A DNA stretch of 32,995 bases, from NCBI GenBank assembly GCA_903849185.1, contig CAINIH010000080.1, positions 1 through 32,995 of the forward strand, given 5' to 3'. Positions 28,560-32,995 of this stretch are shown here, in pieces (position 1 is the first letter of the stretch; every line of letters starts with the position of its first letter). The notes under the pieces are model-generated. The model saw nothing but the letters and a program-made list of their open reading frames with translations. It was not told where the DNA came from and did not search any database. Source of the stretch: an uncultured Methylophilaceae bacterium (GTDB lineage: Bacteria > Pseudomonadota > Gammaproteobacteria > Burkholderiales > Methylophilaceae). The position numbers and the translations under genes were made by a program.

Positions 28560-29636
28560 ATGAAATGTACTTATAATTTTTCAGCAGGCCCGGCAGTACT
28601 TCCAAAGTCAGTCATGCTTCGTGCGCAAGCTGAGATGCTTGATTGGCATGGCTCAGGTATGTCTGTCATGGAAATGTCGCATCGTGGTAAACATTACATG
28701 TCCATTATTGAAAAAGTAGAAAGTGATTTTCGATCTCTTTTCAATGTGCCTAAAAATTACAAAGTGCTTTTTCTGCAAGGTGGTGCGATCGCTCAAAACT
28801 CCATGGTGCCTTTAAATCTTCTCAATGGTAAAAAAGCTAATTACGTAGTAAGTGGATATTGGTCTAAGCGCTCTTATCAAGACGCTTTACCTTTTGGAAA
28901 CATGACAATCGCGGCTTCTTCCGAAGCTATTGGTTATGCAAAAGCACCCGATCCTAAAGATTGGAAAATTGATCCATCTGCCGCTTACGTTCATTTTTGT
29001 TCGAATGAAACGATACATGGTGTTGAATACTTCGATATGCCTTCTATCAAAACAATTCCAGTTGTTGCTGATATGTCATCTCATATTCTTTCAAGACCAG
29101 TCGATATTAGTCAATTTGGTGTGATTTATGCTGGCGCACAAAAAAATATTGGGCCCGCAGGTTTAACGATTGTTATTGTGAGAGATGATCTGTTAGATGT
29201 TGCTTCACCATTAACACCCTCGGTATTTAATTGGAAAACACAAGTCGAAAATCAGTCCATGATTAATACACCTACAACTTATAGTATCTATATGGCAGGT
29301 CTTGTATTTGAATGGCTCATTGAGCTTGGTGGGCTTGAAGTTATTGAGAAACACAATATTAAAAAAGCTGAATTGTTATATGGTTATATTGATTCAACAG
29401 ACTTTTATTCAAATCCTATTGATATCAAAAATCGTTCACGCATGAATGTGCCTTTTAGAATTAAAAATGAAGATTTACATACATCTTTTGTAACAGGCGC
29501 TGAAAATTTAGGTATGATCGGTTTAAAAGGACATCGCCTTGTGGGCGGTATCAGGGCTTCAATCTACAATGCTATGCCTATCGAAGGTATTCAAGCTCTG
29601 GTTGATTACATGAAAGATTTTGAAAAGTCACATTAA
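28560..29636 (+). CDS. serC: Phosphoserine aminotransferase
   Basis: SerC converts 3-phosphohydroxypyruvate to phosphoserine and also serves pyridoxal phosphate synthesis in many proteobacteria. The 358-residue protein begins YNFSAGPAVLPKSVM and has HRGKHYMSI, FLQGGA and the PLP lysine K195 in YAGAQKNIGPAG, with HRLVGGIRASIYNAMP near the end. In the serine cycle and formaldehyde assimilation context of methylotrophs, serine flux is important, but this is a housekeeping gene in its usual place after gyrA. Confidence 0.97.
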   Translation: MKCTYNFSAGPAVLPKSVMLRAQAEMLDWHGSGMSVMEMSHRGKHYMSIIEKVESDFRSLFNVPKNYKVLFLQGGAIAQNSMVPLNLLNGKKANYVVSGYWSKRSYQDALPFGNMTIAASSEAIGYAKAPDPKDWKIDPSAAYVHFCSNETIHGVEYFDMPSIKTIPVVADMSSHILSRPVDISQFGVIYAGAQKNIGPAGLTIVIVRDDLLDVASPLTPSVFNWKTQVENQSMINTPTTYSIYMAGLVFEWLIELGGLEVIEKHNIKKAELLYGYIDSTDFYSNPIDIKNRSRMNVPFRIKNEDLHTSFVTGAENLGMIGLKGHRLVGGIRASIYNAMPIEGIQALVDYMKDFEKSH

Positions 29637-29640
29637 TCTT

Positions 29641-30711
29641 ATGACAGACGAATTAAAAAAATTAAGAGATGCTATCGATAAAATCGATAATGAACTTTTA
29701 GAACTCATTTCTAAAAGAGCATCATTAGCTTCAAATATTGGAAGTTTAAAAACAGATGGCGTTATCTATCGACCTGAACGAGAAGCGCAAGTCTTACGTC
29801 GTTTGGTTGAACAAAACCAAGGACCACTTTCAAATGAAAGTATTGAAAGTATCTATAAGAGCATTATGTCTAATTGTAGAGCCTTAGAAAAACAAATCAC
29901 TGTTGCTTTTTTAGGACCACTCGGAACATTCAGCGAAGAAGCTTCTATGAAGCAATTCGGTGAATCGATTGTGTCTATGCAAACTTCAAGCATTGATGAA
30001 GTATTTCATCTTGTGGAGTCACATAAAGCACACTATGGTGTAGTCCCTGTTGAAAATTCAACAGAAGGTGCTATTAACCGCACACTTGATTTGCTTCTTA
30101 CATCAAACGCATTAATATGTGCCGAGATTATTTTGCCAGTGCATCATAATTTGATTAGCAATGAAAAAGATTTATCGAGCATTAAAAAAATATACTCACA
30201 TGCTCAATCATTATCACAATGTCATCAGTGGCTTCTTAACCACGCTCCAGGCTTTGAATTACAGTCTGTTTCTAGCAATGCTGAAGCTGTGAAGATTGCA
30301 TCTAAAGAAAAGGGTGCTGCTGCTATTGCAAGTATGCGAGCTGCAGCATTATTTAATACCCCTGTATTAAATGAAAATATCGAGGATGACCCTAAAAATT
30401 CTACTCGATTTTTAGTGATTTCTAATCACGAAGTTAAACCTTCTGGATTGGATAAAACATCGATTATTGTGGCTGCAAAAAATCAACCAGGTGCTATTGC
30501 ATCTATGATTGAGCCTTTTGCAAAGAATAAAGTGAGTATGACTAAGCTTGAATCTCGACCCTCTAAGACTGGTTTATGGGAATATGTTTTCTTTGTTGAT
30601 GTTGAAGGGCATATGACAGACTCAAAAGTAGCTTTATCACTTAAAGAAATCGAATCTAAAGCTTCATTCTTAAAAGTCTTAGGATCCTATCCGCAATCTA
30701 ATTTGACTTAA
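29641..30711 (+). CDS. pheA: Bifunctional chorismate mutase / prephenate dehydratase
   Basis: The P-protein turns chorismate into prephenate and then phenylpyruvate. The 356 residues divide into a chorismate mutase (1-~85, LRDAIDKIDNELLELISKR), a prephenate dehydratase (about 88-265, FLGPLGTFSEEAS, PVENSTEGAINRTLDLL and STRFLVI) and a C-terminal ACT domain (about 275-356) with the phenylalanine-binding ESRP motif, so feedback inhibition by phenylalanine is expected. ATG 29641 gives MTDELKKLRD and follows the serC stop by four bases; a TTG at 29620 inside serC is less likely. No phe leader peptide is seen. Confidence 0.96.
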   Translation: MTDELKKLRDAIDKIDNELLELISKRASLASNIGSLKTDGVIYRPEREAQVLRRLVEQNQGPLSNESIESIYKSIMSNCRALEKQITVAFLGPLGTFSEEASMKQFGESIVSMQTSSIDEVFHLVESHKAHYGVVPVENSTEGAINRTLDLLLTSNALICAEIILPVHHNLISNEKDLSSIKKIYSHAQSLSQCHQWLLNHAPGFELQSVSSNAEAVKIASKEKGAAAIASMRAAALFNTPVLNENIEDDPKNSTRFLVISNHEVKPSGLDKTSIIVAAKNQPGAIASMIEPFAKNKVSMTKLESRPSKTGLWEYVFFVDVEGHMTDSKVALSLKEIESKASFLKVLGSYPQSNLT

Positions 30712-30757
30712 TGGATTTATGCGCTAGCATGCCTTTAAGACTTTTTAATATTTGATT

Positions 30758-31852
30758 ATGTCTATTCAATCTCTCATTCCAAAGTATATTTGTGATATTG
30801 CCCCTTACCAAGGCGGCAAACCTATCTCCGAACTTGCTCGTGAATACAAACTAGAAGAGTCGTCTATTGTAAAGTTAGCTTCCAATGAAAACCCATTGGG
30901 AATGAGTCCAAAAGCTCGAGAAGTAATTTTAAAATCCATTGATGAAATTTATCGTTATCCTGATGGTAATGCTTTCAAATTAAAAACTGCTATCAGCCTT
31001 AAATTTAATTTAAATCCTGATGGTTTAATTTTTGGAAACGGATCAAATGATATCCTTGAATTAGCTGCACGCACATTTTTAAAAGTGGGTGATGAGGTTA
31101 TCTTTTCTCAACATGCTTTTGCTGTATACAGTCTTGTGACTCAAGCGATGGGCGCTGTTGGCGTTAAAGTGCCTGCTCATAATTTTTCACATGATCTTAC
31201 AAAAATGTTTGATGCAATCACTTCAAAAACGAAGATGATTTTTATTGCGAATCCGAATAACCCTACAGGCACACTTATCCCTAAAAATGAACTTAAAGGA
31301 TTCTTAAGTAAAATTCCTCAACATATTATTGTGGTCTTAGACGAAGCTTATGATGAGTATTTAAATGCTGAAGATAAATCGGTGAGTTTTTCTTGGCTTC
31401 ACGAATTTCCCAATCTAATTATTTCAAGAACTTTTTCAAAAGCTTACGGACTGGCTGGATTAAGAATAGGTTTCGGGGCATCTAATCCTGAAATTATTCA
31501 ATTTATGAATCGTGTAAGACAGCCTTTTAATGTGAACAGTCTTGCACAAGATGCTGCAGTTGCTGCATTAATGGATGATGCATTTGTCAGCGAGAGTAAA
31601 ATACTGAATAATAATGGAAAAAACCAATTAGAATCAGCATTTCAAAAGTTACATTTAGAGTTTATTCCTACTTTTGGTAACTTTATAAGTTTTAAAGTAG
31701 ATAAAGCCCCTCAAGTTTACGAGGCTTTATTGAAGGCGGGTGTTATTGTCCGTCCAATAGCTAATTATGAGATGCCTGATTATTTACGTGTCAGCATTGG
31801 TCTTAAAGAAGAAAATGAAAGATTTATTCAGGCACTAGAAACGATTATTTAA
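30758..31852 (+). CDS. hisC: Histidinol-phosphate aminotransferase
   Basis: This class I/II PLP aminotransferase has 364 residues with LASNENPLG (40-48), the nucleotide/PLP loop NPNNPTGT (165-172), LDEAYDEY (194-201) and the Schiff-base lysine K228 in SRTFSKAYGLAGLRIGFG. It is the HisC copy found next to pheA in many proteobacteria and may act mainly on aromatic keto acids (phenylalanine and tyrosine) besides histidinol phosphate; the context favours that dual use. ATG 30758 (MSIQSLIPKYI) is preferred over TTG 30752. The 46-base gap before it shows no clear signal. Confidence 0.93.
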   Translation: MSIQSLIPKYICDIAPYQGGKPISELAREYKLEESSIVKLASNENPLGMSPKAREVILKSIDEIYRYPDGNAFKLKTAISLKFNLNPDGLIFGNGSNDILELAARTFLKVGDEVIFSQHAFAVYSLVTQAMGAVGVKVPAHNFSHDLTKMFDAITSKTKMIFIANPNNPTGTLIPKNELKGFLSKIPQHIIVVLDEAYDEYLNAEDKSVSFSWLHEFPNLIISRTFSKAYGLAGLRIGFGASNPEIIQFMNRVRQPFNVNSLAQDAAVAALMDDAFVSESKILNNNGKNQLESAFQKLHLEFIPTFGNFISFKVDKAPQVYEALLKAGVIVRPIANYEMPDYLRVSIGLKEENERFIQALETII

Positions 31853-31864
31853 ATAGGATTTAGC

Positions 31865-32884
31865 ATGATTATTGTAATGAGTAACGCTGCGACTGAAGAG
31901 CAAATTGAATCGGTTATTAAGCGTATTGAAGAAAAAGGACTTGAAGCCAATGTATCTCGAGGTACCGAGAGAACAGTCATTGGTGCAATTGGAGACGAAC
32001 GCAGTCTTGATCCAGAACTTTTAGAATCACTTCCTGGCGTTGAACAAGCGCTCCATATTGTTAAACCTTATAAAATCGTTGCGCGCGAATGGCACAAAGA
32101 AGATACCGTAATTGATATTAAAGGTAATCTTATAGGTGGGAAACAAATTCAAATTATCTCAGGTCCATGCTCAGTTGAGACGCCAGAGCAAATGGAGAAA
32201 TCAGCAAAAGCTGTGAAAGCTGCTGGTGTAAGACTCATGCGTGGTGGTGCATTCAAGCCTCGTACAAGTCCTTATACATTCCAAGGCACAGGCGTTGAAG
32301 GTCTAGAGATGTTCAGAAAAGCCGCTGATAAAGAAGGCTTACCGATTGTGACTGAACTCATGGATGCAAGACAGCTTGATACTTTCATGAAATATAAAGT
32401 AGATGTGATTCAAATTGGTACGCGAAGTATGCAAAATTTTGAGCTGCTTAAAGAAGTAGGTAAGGTTAATGTACCTGTTATTTTAAAACGTGGCATGTCA
32501 GCAACAATCTCAGAATGGTTAATGGCTGCTGAATATATTGCAGCAGGCGGTAATCATAATATTATTTTCTGTGAACGCGGTATTAGAACCTTTGAAACAT
32601 ATTATCGTAATGTTCTTGATGTCACAGCTATACCAGTATTGAAGAAAGAGACACATCTTCCTGTGATTGTTGATCCTTCTCATGCAGGTGGTAAAGCATG
32701 GATGGTAGCTGCATTATCTAGAGCAGCCATTGCTGCAGGTGCCGATGGCCTTTTAGTTGAAATGCATCCTAACCCATGTGAGGCATGGTGTGATGCGGAT
32801 CAAGCCATTAATCCTCAAGAACTTATTACACTTATGGGCGAATTAAGAGGTATTGCTAAGGTAATTGGCCGCGAAATTCTCTAA
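31865..32884 (+). CDS. aroF: DAHP synthase, type I-beta with regulatory N-domain
   Basis: The enzyme condenses phosphoenolpyruvate and erythrose-4-phosphate, the first shikimate step. The 339-residue protein has an N-terminal ferredoxin-like regulatory domain (1-~68, with VSRGTERTVIGAIGDE) fused to the barrel: SGPCSVET (99-106, metal ligand C102), FKPRTSPYTFQGTG, ILKRGMSATI and DPSHAGGKAW. This is the Thermotoga/Bacillus-like I-beta class, different from the E. coli AroF/G/H class. The N-domain usually mediates feedback inhibition by tyrosine or phenylalanine. The gene symbol is the common database label. It closes the gyrA-serC-pheA-hisC run and is followed by a hairpin. Confidence 0.94.
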   Translation: MIIVMSNAATEEQIESVIKRIEEKGLEANVSRGTERTVIGAIGDERSLDPELLESLPGVEQALHIVKPYKIVAREWHKEDTVIDIKGNLIGGKQIQIISGPCSVETPEQMEKSAKAVKAAGVRLMRGGAFKPRTSPYTFQGTGVEGLEMFRKAADKEGLPIVTELMDARQLDTFMKYKVDVIQIGTRSMQNFELLKEVGKVNVPVILKRGMSATISEWLMAAEYIAAGGNHNIIFCERGIRTFETYYRNVLDVTAIPVLKKETHLPVIVDPSHAGGKAWMVAALSRAAIAAGADGLLVEMHPNPCEAWCDADQAINPQELITLMGELRGIAKVIGREIL

Positions 32885-32913
32885 AGAACTCATGGATTTC
32901 ATGAGTTCTCTTT
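32885..32913 (+). terminator. Hairpin after aroF, likely terminator
   Basis: AGAACTCATG (32885-32894) and CATGAGTTCT (32900-32909) form a perfect ten-pair stem with a five-base loop directly after the aroF stop; with a two-base bulge the stem can extend into CTAAAG/CTTTAG. Only a short pyrimidine run (CTTT) follows, so efficiency is uncertain. Confidence 0.6.
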
Positions 32914-32995
32914 AGCTAATTTCCACTATGGGATTAGGTGTTTTTCCCTCAGTATCATTCCATATTTAAATATTAATCTCATCGACCGGGTTCGA
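32914..32995. other. Right-edge intergenic sequence, no gene supported
   Basis: The last 82 bases are AT-rich until a GC-richer end (ACCGGGTTCGA). An open minus-strand frame reads SNPVDEINI before a stop at about 32966-32968 and could be the C-terminus of a gene beyond the edge, but nine residues are not enough to claim one. I see no tyrA, the gene usually found here. Confidence 0.4.

Noticed and set aside
29620-29640. TTG start of pheA inside serC
   Set aside because: ATG 29641 gives the normal chorismate mutase start right after serC stops.
32978-32995. ACCGGGTTCGA at the right edge looks like the T arm of a tRNA
   Set aside because: On the + strand the bases before it do not form an anticodon arm, and on the minus strand the acceptor would read CTCATCG with no CCA end. 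The motif is short and nearly palindromic.
1-32995. CRISPR arrays, insertion sequences, rRNA or complete tRNA genes
   Set aside because: I saw no regularly spaced repeats, transposase or integrase motifs, or cloverleaf-forming sequence; almost all bases are accounted for by housekeeping genes.

Overview
The window is a gene-dense, AT-rich stretch of bacterial chromosome. It holds 31 protein genes (one cut by the left edge), mostly on the + strand, with gaps under 180 bases and many stop/start overlaps. The gene order leuC-leuD-leuB-asd-fimV-truA-trpF-trpB-trpA-accD-folC-dedD-cvpA-purF-metZ followed by gyrA-serC-pheA-hisC is a classic betaproteobacterial arrangement. With the low GC, short intergenic spaces and compact proteins, it best fits a streamlined planktonic methylotroph of the Methylophilaceae (Ca. 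Methylopumilus / OM43-like). This assignment is inference from gene order and protein style; no search was run.

Left part (1-5.6 kb) is the accessory part. It starts with the N-terminus of acetyl-CoA synthetase (minus strand), divergent from a two-component pair: a membrane PAS histidine kinase and a LuxR-type response regulator. Convergent to these is a minus-strand pair, a Rieske-type non-heme iron oxygenase and an EamA transporter joined by an ATGA overlap. Divergent from the Rieske gene is a small + strand operon: a 31-residue single-pass membrane protein with an excellent ribosome binding site, then a short PuuD-like membrane protein closed by a palindromic terminator.

Middle part (5.6-24.6 kb) is biosynthetic: arginine (argD, argF, argG), two small conserved genes (ppnP, yajQ), leucine (leuCDB), aspartate semialdehyde dehydrogenase, a short FimV, an orphan CbiQ/EcfT-like membrane protein, truA, tryptophan (trpF, trpB, trpA), accD, folC, a SPOR-domain DedD-like protein, cvpA and purF. 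I saw no leader peptides or attenuators before the arg, leu or trp genes.

The most notable regulatory element lies between purF and metZ (24573-24711). A sigma70-type promoter fires directly into an RNA matching the SAM-II riboswitch core (GATTTG, GCTTGC, GCTAAAGC and a P1 stem). It is followed by an intrinsic terminator whose 5' arm can pair over 9 bp with the ligand-binding GCUAAAGCG segment. This gives a complete readable model for SAM-controlled transcription termination of metZ, in a lineage outside the Alphaproteobacteria where SAM-II is best known.

Right part (25.9-32.9 kb) carries gyrA, serC, pheA, hisC and a type I-beta DAHP synthase (aroF), ending in a strong hairpin. The usual continuation (tyrA, aroA, cmk, rpsA) is not seen before the window ends. 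The last ~80 bases carry no gene I can support.
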